A stretch of DNA of 18,500 bases from Cristatella mucedo. Taxonomy: Eukaryota > Bryozoa > Phylactolaemata > Cristatellidae. Shown piece after piece: positions 1 through 9,581 of the stretch. The notes under the pieces were generated by a model. That model was not told the DNA's origin. It saw only the letters and a program-made list of their open reading frames with translations, and did not search any database. A program made the translations under genes and the position numbers. Positions within the stretch are counted from its first letter, which is position 1; the number at the start of each line of letters is the position of its first letter. Where the stretch lies: contig WPIO01000006.1 in the NCBI GenBank assembly GCA_009760855.2, positions 5,684,001-5,702,500 of the forward strand, read 5' to 3'.

Positions 1-665
1 TCCATTTATGTTTGCAATTAATACTCTCCATCTTGCCGATGTAATCGCCAATCACACTTTAGGATTCCCTATTCAAGCAGGTGATATTCATGCTGTGCTA
101 TTACTTTGATCTACCTTTGCCTTTGAGCGTCTCAAAGTCTCTCAGCTCAAATAATGTATTGCTGAAATTCATAATTGAGTGGTAGCCAACTTTCTCGAAT
201 GACAAAACCAATTCTTGCTCAGCAAGTGAAAACCTTAACTCTCATCATCGGTACAAGCAGCCTATCTTCTGTAGTCTTTGCGCTAAACTGGGCGACCTCT
301 TCAAAAATGAATTTTTACCAGATGTGCACTTCTTCTGCCTACTTTCACGTAAGTAAATCGGCGAAAATTTGGGCTTGCTTCGATAAAGATACCACTGCCA
401 GGCTGATTCGTGCGATGTGACACCCGAATAGATACATTTTATTCGCTACTTGTGGTATCTTCTCGAATGTGTCAGAAGACACATAGTTGGTCTACGATTC
501 GGAAGCTAGTCTGATCTGTCCCAAATGTCGCTGTTGCATTACACTACTGTTTACCAATCTCCTCTAGCTGCCTATCAAGCACAGTACCAATGTCAAAATT
601 TTGTCACTTACCTTTCGGTCATTTTATTCTTTTGGTCTGGCATTCCTTTCTTAATCCGTTTCATA
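1..665 (+). mobile_element. Degenerate non-LTR retrotransposon fragment (RT domain to C-terminal region)
   Basis: Conceptual translation near 28-100 resembles the RT stretch L-x-LADVI...H...F..YADD, but the catalytic YADD site reads QAGD. Further on, 175-420 reads in one frame with IIGTSSLSS and SSAYFHVSKSAKIWACFDKD, then DTTARLIRAM, matching SAYFQLHKIAKIQACLDRD in the copy at 805-1464. Homology continues in a shifted frame to about 650 (SKFCHLPFGHFILL against SRFCHSLSGPFILW). Stops and frameshifts make it non-functional. It runs off the left edge and ends at the tRNA-like sequence near 671. Confidence 0.75.
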
Positions 666-670
666 TCTGA

Positions 671-742
671 CCAGGTTTGGCCTAGGGGTTAAGGTGCTTG
701 CCTTTGACGACCGAGGCCGAGGGCTCGAGCCCTGAGACATTT
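671..742 (+). repeat. tRNA-derived SINE head or decayed tRNA-like sequence
   Basis: TGGCCTAGGGG at 678-688 fits an RNA polymerase III A box, and GGCTCGAGCC at 722-731 fits a B box. They are 44 nt apart, as in a real tRNA. The T stem is poorly paired and the anticodon arm does not form, so this is a SINE head or tRNA pseudogene rather than a working tRNA. It lies exactly between two retroelement fragments. Confidence 0.55.
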
Positions 743-804
743 TGTGAAGTGACCAGATAGAGAGTAAGTTCTCTTAGCAATCTATACAGATGAACTATAT
801 TTAA

Positions 805-1690
805 AAAATCGGCTCTGCCAGCCTATTCCCTGTTCAATCTACACAAAATATAGGTGCCACACTCCAAAGTGACCTTTCGTTAGACGACCACATCAGTTCC
901 ACAATCAAGTCTGCCTACTTTCAGTTACACAAGATTGCTAAAATCCAAGCTTGTTTAGACAGGGATACCACATCTAAGTTGATCCACGCATTTGTGACAT
1001 CCCGTCTTGACTTCAGTCACTCACTGCTTTCTGGTCTACCGGCATGTATAATCAGGCGACTACAGCTGGTGCAGAAATCTGCAGCTAGGCTTGACTGTCG
1101 GGAGCGTCGAAGTTGCTACACCACACCACTTCTCGCAGACCTGCACTGGCAACCACTCAAGCAACGTATCGAATTCAAGGTTTTGTCACTCACTTTCAGG
1201 TCCCTTCATTCTTTGGCTCCAGCCTACCTATCAGATCTACTGCCCCACCAGGCTTCACATCGACCCACCCGCTTTTCGGAATCTAACTGTTTACCTATAC
1301 CTCGTACAAACCTCAAATCCTTCGGAAACTTTACATTTAGTTCGTATGGTCCCAAAGCCTTAACCCCTCTCTCGACTTTCGTCACGACGTCCCCTGACTT
1401 GACCACACTAAAAAAGAAATTAGAAACGCACCTATTTAGCACATCATTTAGTGAGTCCCTGTGATTTGTCCTCTATGTGCTTTGCGTGCTGACACTGTGC
1501 ATACTGACATTAACCACACTTGCATGCTGATCCTGTGCATATCACCTCCAACCCTGTTTTTCTTGTTGTTTATTGAGCATGCTATTACTAACCATTCGAT
1601 TGTGTTTTCTATGCAGATAATCTAAAGCACCTAGAAAGAGATTGAGTTTTCTGAGGGTGCTTAATAAAGTGTGTTATTATTATTTTAATA
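805..1690 (+). mobile_element. 5'-truncated non-LTR retrotransposon: RT C-terminal region, 3' UTR and tail
   Basis: The frame is open from about 805 to the stop after 1464. It begins near GATLQSDLSLDDHISS and includes SAYFQLHKIAKIQACLDRD, SRLDFSHSLLSGLP and YTTPLLADLHWQPLKQRI, then SLHSLAPAYLSDLL and ETHLFSTSFSESL. This is the typical region after the RT core in CR1/L2-type non-LTR elements (DLHWLPVKQRI...F..LHGLAPSYL...). A 3' UTR of about 160 bp follows, then a hairpin at 1624-1663 and an ATT-rich end (GTTATTATTATT). It is the best-preserved copy in the window but lacks the endonuclease and RT catalytic core. Confidence 0.9.
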
Positions 1691-2690
1691 CTATTGTTAT
1701 TTTGCATTGATTAAGCCTCCAATCACACTGCCCACTCTTGCGACTCTATCCAACTTTTGGTCGCATATAACCAACTCGAAATCTCTTCAAGACTGTGCCC
1801 AAGTTACAATGCTCTCAAAGCTTAGAATTGACTACGTTATTTTACATGTTTACCTGACCGTGGTAACTTGTCGTTGACTATTGGTTGCCGCTACCCTAGA
1901 AGCAAGTTTTGAAGCCCCAGAATAGTTGGTCAGGTCTCTTGGCGCACTAGACAAAAACCTATCACCACTATTCTAACTACGGAGCTCTCCAGCGGAAGAG
2001 AACGATTAGCAAGTGCCCTCGAAAAGGCATGGGCTGAGCTACGAATCGCTTCGGGATCGGCAAATCTTCAAAATAAGGTGACTTTTCGAACTTAATCAAA
2101 GACTTGAGAAACCCTGGCGACAGACGAGTCTCACCACAGCGAGCTGGCTGCTCGATAGAAGTATCAGAGGCCCGAAACGACGTGCTTCGTCACCGTGGCA
2201 ACGCAGTGAGCTCTTCCTTTTATCTTCTTGCCGAAGAGGCCCTCTGCCGGCTGATTGAGTTCTAAAAGCTAGGCTTCATTCAAAGAGTAATTCTCAGCAC
2301 TCTTCAAGATTTCTAGCGCTCTCCGAGATCGACTGCATCGCAAATAAATCCAAAAAAGTCGGAGTGATTGATGCCGTCGGTCGCTGCAGCTGTCGCTGGC
2401 AAGTGACGACGCCGGCGGCAGCACAACTAGGGGGCGGCGGGCGCTCGGGCCCTGGATATGTGCGCATGCGATCTCCGTCAGGCTGCGCCTAAAGAATGAG
2501 GACACGCTGTAGCACAGTTTGATCACCCCGGAACAGAAGCTCCCTATTGCCATTCGCGTAATCCATTGAAGAGCATTCTTAGATCGTCAACCTTTCACGG
2601 AAACACACAGTGAAGTTTGGACGAGTCACCCTGGAATGAAACCCGCTTATAAGCTTGAGAAAAGTTCACAAATCGAGGTTTTTCGAACAC
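1691..2690. other. No gene recognised (3' flank of the receptor)
   Basis: I see no coding exon, RNA gene or retroelement homology here on either strand. The last part becomes GC-rich. A minus-strand 3' UTR of the receptor may extend into it from 3046. The ATTAAA-like and GATAAA-like hexamers on the minus strand near 1685 and 2220 are possible but weak poly(A) signals. Confidence 0.5.
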
Positions 2691-2722
2691 TATAAAAGGG
2701 GTAAGTCGACAGGTTCCCAGTC
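2691..2722 (+). promoter_or_regulatory. Candidate plus-strand TATA box and initiator
   Basis: TATAAAAGGGG begins at 2691. A CCAGTC initiator-like sequence has its A at 2719, 28 nt downstream. An ATG at 2829 opens a 46-codon basic ORF with no recognisable domain. The motif is a good TATA match, but with no identified gene behind it, function is uncertain. It faces the receptor's 3' end, so transcription would be convergent. Confidence 0.35.
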
Positions 2723-3046
2723 GATAACGCCGTCAGCGGTCCAGCAGACGCTGCAGCCAAGACAAAGCTAGCCAGCTGTCGGTCTCGAAGCTCGAAGCAC
2801 AAGTGCGAGCCAGGCGGAGGTCGCTCGAGATGCTCGCCGGATTCACGCGACGAAGGACTCGGAGCTGCGTCTCCACGAAGATCGCTGTGGTCCACCGGAA
2901 GCGAGGTGGACTCGGGAGGCGGCAGGCGAGCAATCGATGCCCATCGCGGCTCGAGCTCCCATCGGCTTGAATGGCGGGAGCCCGTGGCAAGGCTTCGGGT
3001 GATGACAACCTTAAATTCCCCGATTCGCTCCTAAAGAGGTCGCCAA

Positions 3047-3385
3047 TTAATCGCGGACGACGCTAAAGAGAAGGTTTGCGTTCTCAACGCCTCGAACGAA
3101 AACCGTCTGCGTGTCGTCGATGGTGGCATCCCGATCGCTGCCGCCGGAAATGACGGCCTTATCGCCGATCTCGGCCGACTCAGCGGCTGCTACGGCCGCC
3201 CCAGCGGTCGAGCAGTCGTTCGAGGCCGACTTCTGCGAATAGCCGATCGTGTTGGCCCTGCTCAGGGATCCGCCATCGCTTCGCCGCGGCAGCGGCGCCA
3301 AGCGTCGCCACAGGCACCACGAGAATCGCACCGTGCTGCGAACCTCGGCGTTGCAGAAGCACAGCACGAGGACGACAAAGAATCC
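3047..3385 (-). CDS. Receptor terminal exon: TM7, helix 8 and C-terminal tail
   Basis: Acceptor GACGTTGGCAG ends at 3386; the stop TAA is at 3047-3049. The exon starts GFFVVLVLCFCNAEVRSTVR and continues FSWCLWRRLAPLPRRSDGG, giving the end of TM7 and a basic helix 8. NAEV stands where NGEV is usual. The cytoplasmic tail after helix 8 is about 80 residues, rich in Ser, Ala and Asp (SNDCSTAGAAVAAAESAE is one stretch), and ends in LFSVVRD. Its Ser/Thr content offers possible kinase sites. The open frame upstream of the acceptor encodes Ala repeats from a GCC/GCT microsatellite and is intronic. No clear AATAAA follows on the minus strand; a GATAAA variant lies near 2219-2224. Confidence 0.95.
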   Translation of the reverse strand, partial: GFFVVLVLCFCNAEVRSTVRFSWCLWRRLAPLPRRSDGGSLSRANTIGYSQKSASNDCSTAGAAVAAAESAEIGDKAVISGGSDRDATIDDTQTVFVRGVENANLLFSVVRD

Positions 3386-4762
3386 CTGCCAACGTCGTTG
3401 ATGGAGGCGTCGGTGAGAGCCTGCGGCGGCGGCGGCGGCGGCAGCGGCAGCAGCAGCGGCGGCGGAGCGAGCGAGCCCTGCGCGGTGTTCGACGTGGGCG
3501 AGCGAGCGGCTAGCTCGCCGCCAGCCACTTGGGCTGCGGCGGCCACGATAGAGCTCAGTCGCCGCCCCGAGCCCGCAGCCCGAGATGAGACGATGGATCT
3601 TCACGTGCGATCGAGAGCTCTCGCACCGCTGTCGGACTAGCGGCCATCGGCTCAATTCAAAATGAAAAATGCGAAGGCGGCTTCGCTGCCCGGCAGGCAT
3701 CACTGAGCGCTCGAGCACTAGCCACCATCACTCTCCGGCTTTCAAGATCCCGTCCATGGTGACCTCAGCCAAAACGGGCCTTCTACTAGTTCACTAATCC
3801 GCCATGAGCGGGACAATCGGACACACCTCTAGCGTTGCACACAATCCCCATGACCAATGAACCGACCACCCATGAACAAGAATCCCATCCCAGGTCCGAT
3901 GACCGATGACCGATCGCGGATTGAGTGAAGATCTCAAACTAGACTCGCTGAGAGCCAGCTGCGTCGGTCAGCAGGACGATGGCTCGTTCGGGGCAAGCAT
4001 GATTCGAGCAAGGCTTTGCCAATCGGACCGGTCCTGGTCCGAGATTCAGCTCGAGCCCAGCTAGGCCCAGCGGTTGAGTCTCGTTGCCGTAGCCGTCTGG
4101 CCCAGGCCACCAAAGATATGAATGGCCGCCGCTACCAGGGAAACGAGGCCGCTGCTAGCGGGAATGAGGCCTGCCTGAAAGTCCACAGGTTGTGTGAACT
4201 CCTCCAGGCAGACAGTGCGATGCAGCAGAGTGATACTGATCGTTCAGTCTTGGTTGCTTTGTCGCCAGACATTCGGCTTCGGGTGGTTTGACCGTAGAAA
4301 CGGGCAATAGCGTTGCTCGGACACAATGACCGTGTTCGCTCGCAGCCGAACCCAGAAATGACTCGCAAAATGTGGGCATTTAGATTAAGAGAGGGGCAGA
4401 CGATTGCCTAACAGGTACAGCCTGGAGTAGCTGGTTTACAGAAGCCGAGAGGCGAATCGACTTCGACGATCGATTTCATTCACTCTTTTCACCGCGTCCC
4501 AGTCGCTGCCGACTGGCGACCATGTGATTCCCGGACTTGACAAGGAGGCCAAGGAAGCGGAAATCCCCGCCGCTCCTCCTTGACTACCACCAGTCGGCGA
4601 CCCCCCCGTTTTGAAGATTTCTTGCCGACATCTTTCCTTGACCCGGAGCTTCGACGTTCGCAGAGGTACAAGCAAACGCTTAGGCGCCGTGAAAGCAAGC
4701 GAAGTAACGGTAGGTAATCCGACCCGATGGACAAAGGCAATAGCTGCAAATCAAAGCGATAC
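3386..4762 (-). other. Intron between TM6 and TM7 exons, with GGC/CAG-rich repeat
   Basis: This 1377-bp intron holds a GGC/GCA-type microsatellite at about 3422-3470, which gives long Gly or Ala runs in several frames. There are short local repeats such as GATGACC near 3899-3912. The open frames at 4016-4291 and 4436-4749 have no recognisable homology. I see no retroelement. Confidence 0.7.
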
Positions 4763-4904
4763 CTGCAGATTCATAATGACCGCCGAGAAGCACTCGTAGA
4801 TCGACCTCGTCTGAAAGCTTTTGTCCGGCGACGGATGGTAGAGCAGAAACAGCATGGCTAAGCCGAACGGAGGCACTAGCATCAGAGCAGCCTTCACGGC
4901 CCTC
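4763..4904 (-). CDS. Receptor exon: transmembrane helix 6, ECL3 and start of TM7
   Basis: The 142-bp exon has acceptor TTTTGTTTACAG ending at 4905 and donor CTGCAG|GTATCG with GT at 4762-4761. Joined to the previous exon it reads YRRAVKAALMLVPPFGLAML and then FLLYHPSPDKSFQTRSIYE and CFSAVIMNLQ. The P-x-x-G kink of class B TM6 is present as PPFG in place of the more usual PLLG. ECL3 is short and basic. The exon ends in phase 0 at the Gln of the conserved Gln-Gly pair of TM7. Confidence 0.96.
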
Positions 4905-5034
4905 CTGTAAACAAAAGAGGTGAGTATGAGGGGACGGACACGCCCGTTCGGCTCACGACTGCGACTCCAGGAGGTGAAGCGGTAGGGTTGGTACTTGACA
5001 GAGCAGCGCCAGAGACCGTCGCTTTCACTTTAGC

Positions 5035-5444
5035 ACAGATAATAATAATTATAATAATAACAATGCACTTGATAAAGCGCCCTCAGAGAACTCAATCTCT
5101 TTCTAGGCGCTTTACATTTGCTGCAAAGGGAAATGCAATTGAATGGCAAGTAAAATCATGCTTGAAAAACAAACAAAATGAATAATATGGTTAGGGATGA
5201 CATGCACAGGGTTAGCATGCAAATGTGGTTAGTGGCAGCATGCACAGTGTCAGCGCGCATAAGCACATGAAGAACGAATCACAAGGGACCCACTAAATGC
5301 TGTCCTAAATAGGTGTGTTTTTAAGTTCCTTTTAAATGTGGTCAGGTTAGTGGATGTTCTGACGCAGGTAGGGAGGGAGTATCAGGCTTTGGGAGCATAC
5401 GAACTAAATGCACGGTCTCCAGATCGCACGCGACGGCTTGTGGG
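5035..5444 (-). mobile_element. Non-LTR element 3' end (minus-strand copy)
   Basis: On the minus strand the fragment covers the last part of the ORF region in a degraded frame, then the 3' UTR, then the hairpin (5074-5113) and an ATT-rich tail at 5035-5060. Its hairpin outer stem, AAAGCGCC with GGCGCTTT, differs from other copies at two positions that still pair. It is severely 5' truncated. The tail of a second minus-strand copy abuts its 5' end at about 5445. Confidence 0.85.
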
Positions 5445-6060
5445 AATAATAATAATAAAAATAATACACTTGATAAAGCTCCCTCGGAGAACTCAATCTC
5501 TTTCTAGGCACTTTAAATTTGCTGAAAAGGAAACAGGTCAAATGGTGAGTAGTATCATGCTTGATAAACAATATGAATAACATGCTTAGGGGTGACATGC
5601 ATGAGTCAGTATGCAAGTGTGGCCAGTAGCATCATGCAACAGTGTCAGCACGCATAAGCACATAAAGGATGAATCACAGGGACTAACTAAATGATGTAAT
5701 AAAAGGTTAGTTTTAAATTTCTTTTTAAATGTGGTAAAGTCAGGGAATGTCGTGACGAAAGTCGACAGTGCATTCCAGGTTTTGGGGGCATACGAACTAC
5801 ACGGTCTCCAAAGGATTTGAGGTTTGTACGAGGCATAGGTATACAGCTAGTTTCCGAAAAGTGGGTGGTACGATGCTTGACCTGGTGGGAGGAGTAGATC
5901 TGATAGGTAGGCTGGAGCCAAAGAATGAAGGGACCTAAAAGTGAGTGACGGAACCTTGAAGTCGATCCGTTGCTTGACTGATAGCCAGTGCAGGTCAGCG
6001 AGAAGTGGTACGGTGTGGCAACTGCGATGCTCACGAAAGAAGATTTTTTCCTTCAAAAAA
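5445..6060 (-). mobile_element. Non-LTR element, 5' truncated (minus-strand copy)
   Basis: Minus-strand reading gives HRSCHTVPLLADLHWLSVKQ and then SLTFRSLHSLAPAYLSDLL between about 6030 and 5860. After a frameshift, RTNLKSFGDRVVRMPPKPGM follows. The 3' UTR, the hairpin (5474-5514) and an ATT/ATA-rich end at 5446-5470 come next. It matches the copy at 805-1690 over its whole length. It lies head to tail with the copy at 5035-5444, inside the TM5-TM6 intron. Confidence 0.88.
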
Positions 6061-8006
6061 CAATCCTTCCAAAAATTCAAGTGCACCACGTGCTTGCATC
6101 GCTGAGAATTTCAGATCCGCACGAAAAAAATAGCTACCTAGGCTGACATAAATACCCGCATCAACCGTATAATATAAATGCACACATTCGTTCGTCTAGT
6201 TAGATATTGTATACATTCCTTGTAATTATTCGGTCACTTCCCTTAGTCCCTGGAGGTAACCAGCAAGCGATCGAGGAAAGGCTTGAGATATATGTCTAAT
6301 CGAAGTTGCCAACCCTAGCTATCTAGCATGAGAGGAGGCAAACTGAGTCAGCCTTCAAAGTAATGCGTACCGTCATTGGTCTATTAGTAATCATTACATT
6401 TAGAACACTGCAACAAAATAACACGTTTTAAATAGAAGTTTCGCTCACAGGCTGTAAGGCAGTATTTATTTGTAACACTTGCTGCCACCTGTCGCAGGCA
6501 GCGGGACGCTAACCATAATATAATAAGGAAGTGGCCGAAGCGGGTGATCACTGGGGCTAGCTTCGAGCGCCTGATTAGTTGCGCGTCAAACTGGTCTAAC
6601 CAGCCACCCTCTGGCGAATAAGGCAATGTGCAATCGAAGCTTTCCGCCACCGCAATGTCGACGCTCGCGTCAGCGAGCTGCAGCCAATGGGTCCACATCA
6701 AATTTTCTTCTGCCGGAGCTGAGACTTCAGAGTAAGCAGATGTGCAAGTACCTCCTTCTTTGGGTGGTAGCTGCATCTGACGCACCAACTTATAACGACA
6801 GCTTGACCGCTGCTTGATTTATCGCTCAAAGACCGACGAAACGGCCGATGGAGGTCTCGTGCGTTCCGAAGGCCGGCGAACAGCCATGACGATGCAAACT
6901 CAATAGACTGACATAAATCTTCAAACACTGTCTGCTGCGAAAACTTTCTTGGTGCAAAATATGGGCACTGTGAATAACGGAGACGTACTATTGTATCTAC
7001 TTAGATCTTCAACGTTGCATTTGATTCGGATTCAGTAGATCCTCCTTGGGAACAGACGGGGCTTGCTGCGCGAGAAATCTCAACATCTGATCAACTGCAG
7101 AGTGACTGGATAAGTAGAGTCAAATCTAAGCGACCAACCTCTGCCGAATTAAATTATCTGACACTTTAGATACTTTAAAAAGACGAATTATATGCCAAAA
7201 CTTAATCAGCTAGTTCAGAGTGACCGTTTATTGGTTTCGTTTAAGTATATGTGCCCTATATGTCCATTAACTTGATATTACTGATGTCTGTTACAGTTTG
7301 ACATGTCAAAATAGTTTTTGTCTCCTTTTAATAACTACCGCTTAGCAAGCCAAGTGTACAGCATCTTTTGAGGGGCTTGGCATATTTTTACAGTGCATAC
7401 ATTGAATCTGTTTATCTTGAAAGATTGCCAATTTTGGCTTAAGACCTGTGACAAACGTGACCTTAAATCTTGCAGCTCGTCAGATGGTCAAAATGACGGC
7501 TATGGTTATATCAAAAGATAGCTTATAAACCTTATTGACTGTGCCGATTTGCATGCCGATCGCTCCGGTGGTCCATGAGAATGATCCATACATTTTCTCG
7601 GCGGGAGATAAATTCCATAGCAGTAGGGCATAACTACTAATCCATAACTGTCATCACTGAAAACAACCAAAAATCGACAATGAAAGGGACATGCTGTCCA
7701 AAAGCGATAACGAAACGGAACCACCGAGCACTTAGGTACCCTCCTAAGAAAAGCTGCGTTGAATCAGCGAAAAGAACTAGGCGACTACAGTATACCACGG
7801 CACCATTCTTGCGACTTTATAGGATAAATGGTGCATGAGGCGGACTGCCGTAAGAAGCTCTGACCATTAAACGGCATGAAGCGAGCAGCTGAAACGACGT
7901 AAGCGCGACTTGACGGCACGAAGTAGCTCGAAACAGGAAGCGAACGAACTCGCGACTGCCTCCCGACTCGAGTAATGGCGACGGCGAGCGACGCCCAATG
8001 AGTCAC
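6061..8006. other. Remainder of the TM5-TM6 intron; nothing recognised
   Basis: AT-richer sequence with scattered short open frames (for example 6384-6788 and 7506-7724 on the minus strand) that have no recognisable motif. I see no RNA gene, retroelement homology or tandem repeat. Confidence 0.55.
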
Positions 8007-8089
8007 CTGTAAGATGTCTGCTCCACTTTGTGCGCCTGCAGCTGCCTCCAAAGGATTCGCTGAATGTTGGCGAGGAACGTCAAATTCAG
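8007..8089 (-). CDS. Receptor exon: transmembrane helix 5 and ICL3
   Basis: The 83-bp exon has acceptor TTGGCATTTCAG ending at 8090 and donor TACAG|GTGACT with GT at 8006-8005. It reads LNLTFLANIQRILWRQLQAH and KVEQTSY, leaving AG of an Arg codon. This matches the class B pattern N-x-x-F-L-x-N-I-x-R-I-L-x-x-x-L-x-A leading into Y-R-x-A-V-K. The preceding intron is only 126 bp. The next intron (3102 bp) contains two minus-strand retroelement copies. Confidence 0.95.
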
Positions 8090-8215
8090 CTGAAATGCCA
8101 AGCAATGACTGAATAGAGCACCATGAAAGGCTGCTGTCACTTAAAAAGTGCTGCACGAACCGTGCGTTGTACTTTAATGCCACGACGCCAACAGCGATGC
8201 CAAAAGCGAGCTTAC

Positions 8216-8282
8216 CACGACCGCGGCTATACTCGGGGCGTAGCAGACCCACTCGATCACTTCCAACTGGTTCACCCAGCAA
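8216..8282 (-). CDS. Receptor exon: extracellular loop 2 and start of transmembrane helix 5
   Basis: The 67-bp exon has acceptor TTTTACTTTTCAG ending at 8283 and donor GTG|GTAAGC with GT at 8215-8214. The first base completes Leu; the exon then reads CWVNQLEVIEWVCYAPSIAA and VV. The CW pair is the conserved ECL2 Cys-Trp that links by disulfide to TM3. W-V-x-x-A-P-S-I corresponds to the W-I...P-I entry to TM5. Phase is 2 in, 0 out. The open frame of about 165 codons that overlaps it in another frame is a shadow. Confidence 0.93.
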
Positions 8283-8329
8283 CTGAAAAGTAAAAGGTGC
8301 TCAGGCAGACTGAATCACTCGATCGTGCT

Positions 8330-8407
8330 TCCTTTGCAGCAATTGTAAAGCACCTAGAAAGAGATTGAGTTCTCTGAAGGCTCTTTATCAAATGTATTAC
8401 TATTGTT
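8330..8407 (+). mobile_element. Retroelement 3' tail only (hairpin plus ATT-like end)
   Basis: It contains GCAATTGTAAAGCACC, then TAGAAAGAGATTGAGTTCTC and a GCTCTTTATCAAATG tail, matching the 3' ends of the larger copies. No coding part is attached, so it is an extreme 5' truncation. It lies in the 701-bp intron between TM4 and ECL2 exons, in the opposite orientation to the gene. Confidence 0.85.
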
Positions 8408-8740
8408 TTAAACTGAATTATGGAATGCTGACCAATACTGCTGTGGCTTCGAGTCGTCCGTTGTTTGCTTATTGCTTTTGTTGGCTGTAGCTGCCAACAA
8501 TTTTTTTCGAGAGCACGTGTCACCGCGATAAAGCTTCAACCCGACGCCGTCGTGCCCGTAGCCAGGAACATTTCCCACCCGCCGGAAGCCCAAGGTAAAA
8601 ATCTTTCTAAATGGTAGTACTCGAGTTTTGTGTTTGCACGAGTGTGTGCGAGTGGATACATGCACATGAGTTAGATACGTACGTAAAAGGCGTTTGTATG
8701 TGGTTTATGTATTCGTGAATTTGTTTATGCGAAGGGTAGA

Positions 8741-8844
8741 CGCGTGCGTGCGTGCGTGGGCGCGCGTGCGTGCGTGTGTGCGCGAGTGTGTGTGCGAGTG
8801 TGTGTGTGAGTGTGTGCGAGTGTGTGTGTGAGTGTGCGCGCGCG
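8741..8844 (+). repeat. Alternating purine-pyrimidine (GT/GC)-rich simple repeat
   Basis: About 100 bp of GCGT, GTGT and GCGC runs with occasional GAGT interruptions. Such sequence is prone to Z-DNA formation. The short Arg/His/Thr-rich frames across it are artefacts. It lies in the TM4-ECL2 intron, about 140 bp after the TM4 donor. Confidence 0.9.
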
Positions 8845-8983
8845 AAAGCTCGTTTTCGCTCGGGCGAGCCCAGGACTAAAAATTCGTGTGTGCAAGCATA
8901 TAGGCAATGCGGCTTGAATGTAGCTTACCTAGAGAAAAAACCTTACAAAACAAAATGAAACGACGAAGCTCCCTAGCACTTAC

Positions 8984-9044
8984 AGCTCATTGGCGACGTA
9001 AGTTTTTGTGATGCTGTACACTGCTGTGGCCAAGATAGCGAATC
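8984..9044 (-). CDS. Receptor exon: transmembrane helix 4 (61-bp exon)
   Basis: This short exon has acceptor GCGTTTGTAG ending at 9045 and consensus donor CT|GTAAGT with GT at 8983-8982. After completing Gly it reads FAILATAVYSITKTYVANE and leaves two bases of a Leu codon. Joined to the TM3 exon it gives PAWGF, equivalent to the GWG-x-P start of TM4 in class B receptors; the usual Pro is missing. A 61-bp exon at this point is, as I recall, a common feature of class B receptor genes. Phase is 1 in, 2 out. Confidence 0.92.
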
Positions 9045-9377
9045 CTACAAACGCAAGCAATCGATCTGGTTTGTAAGGCTGTTAATCTGACCTACAGCAG
9101 CCTCTGCTGCCTCGGTCTATGCATTCGATGTCAAAACTGCTAATTAATGCAGCTGTTCCGGGAGTAACTGCTGCCGCTGCAACGGCTGCTTTTACTACCG
9201 CAACTCCTGCTGCAAAAAAAGAGTTTGCTTCTGGCGTGACTTCGATCGCGATTGCTTAGCTCTGATGTTAAAGCAGCTGCATGTTGCAACCATTTCTGCC
9301 ACTGTCGCTGTTCAGCAGGAGCAGAAGCCGATAGCGGCAGCAAAGTGGACACAGTTGCTGTTTTTAAGATTGCTCAC

Positions 9378-9525
9378 CCCAAGCTGGAACTATGAGCAGA
9401 CGCAGGCGTGGCTGCTGGAATGAGTTCACAAGCAACCAGTGAAGGTACAGCCCTTCCAGAAACATAGAGAAGTAGACGGACAGCAGTGCAAGCTTGTCCA
9501 ATGCATTGAGCAGCCTGCACAGAAC
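9378..9525 (-). CDS. Receptor exon: transmembrane helix 3 and ICL2
   Basis: The 148-bp exon has an excellent pyrimidine tract and acceptor (CTTCTTCTCTCTTTTCAG ending at 9526) and donor TGGG|GTGAGC with GT at 9377-9376. It reads VLCRLLNALDKLALLSVYFS, then MFLEGLYLHWLLVNSFQQP, then the start of TM4 (RLLIVPAWG). EGLYLH is the signature class B TM3 motif, with the conserved Glu of the activation network. The Cys in VLC is the expected partner for the ECL2 Cys. Phase is 0 in, 1 out. A 24-bp triplicated sequence sits about 57 bp upstream of the acceptor. Confidence 0.96.
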
Positions 9526-9581
9526 CTGAAAAGAGAGAAGAAGCAAGACGAAGCCACAAGCAAGACGTAGCTAGAATTTTT

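Noticed and set aside
1224-1442. Minus-strand ORF across the retroelement at 805-1690
   Set aside because: Antisense shadow of the plus-strand retroelement ORF.
3398-3640. Gly-rich plus-strand ORF and Ala-rich minus-strand ORF
   Set aside because: Both are translations of a GGC/CAG microsatellite in the TM6-TM7 intron.
4016-4291. 91-codon plus-strand ORF as a nested gene
   Set aside because: No recognisable domain, promoter or homology; lies in an intron and overlaps similar-length frames on the other strand.
7785-8282. 165-codon minus-strand open frame
   Set aside because: It overlaps two genuine small exons but in another frame; the receptor reading with splice sites explains the region.
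8725-8958. Arg/Val/Cys or His/Thr-rich ORFs
   Set aside because: Translations of the GT/GC simple repeat.
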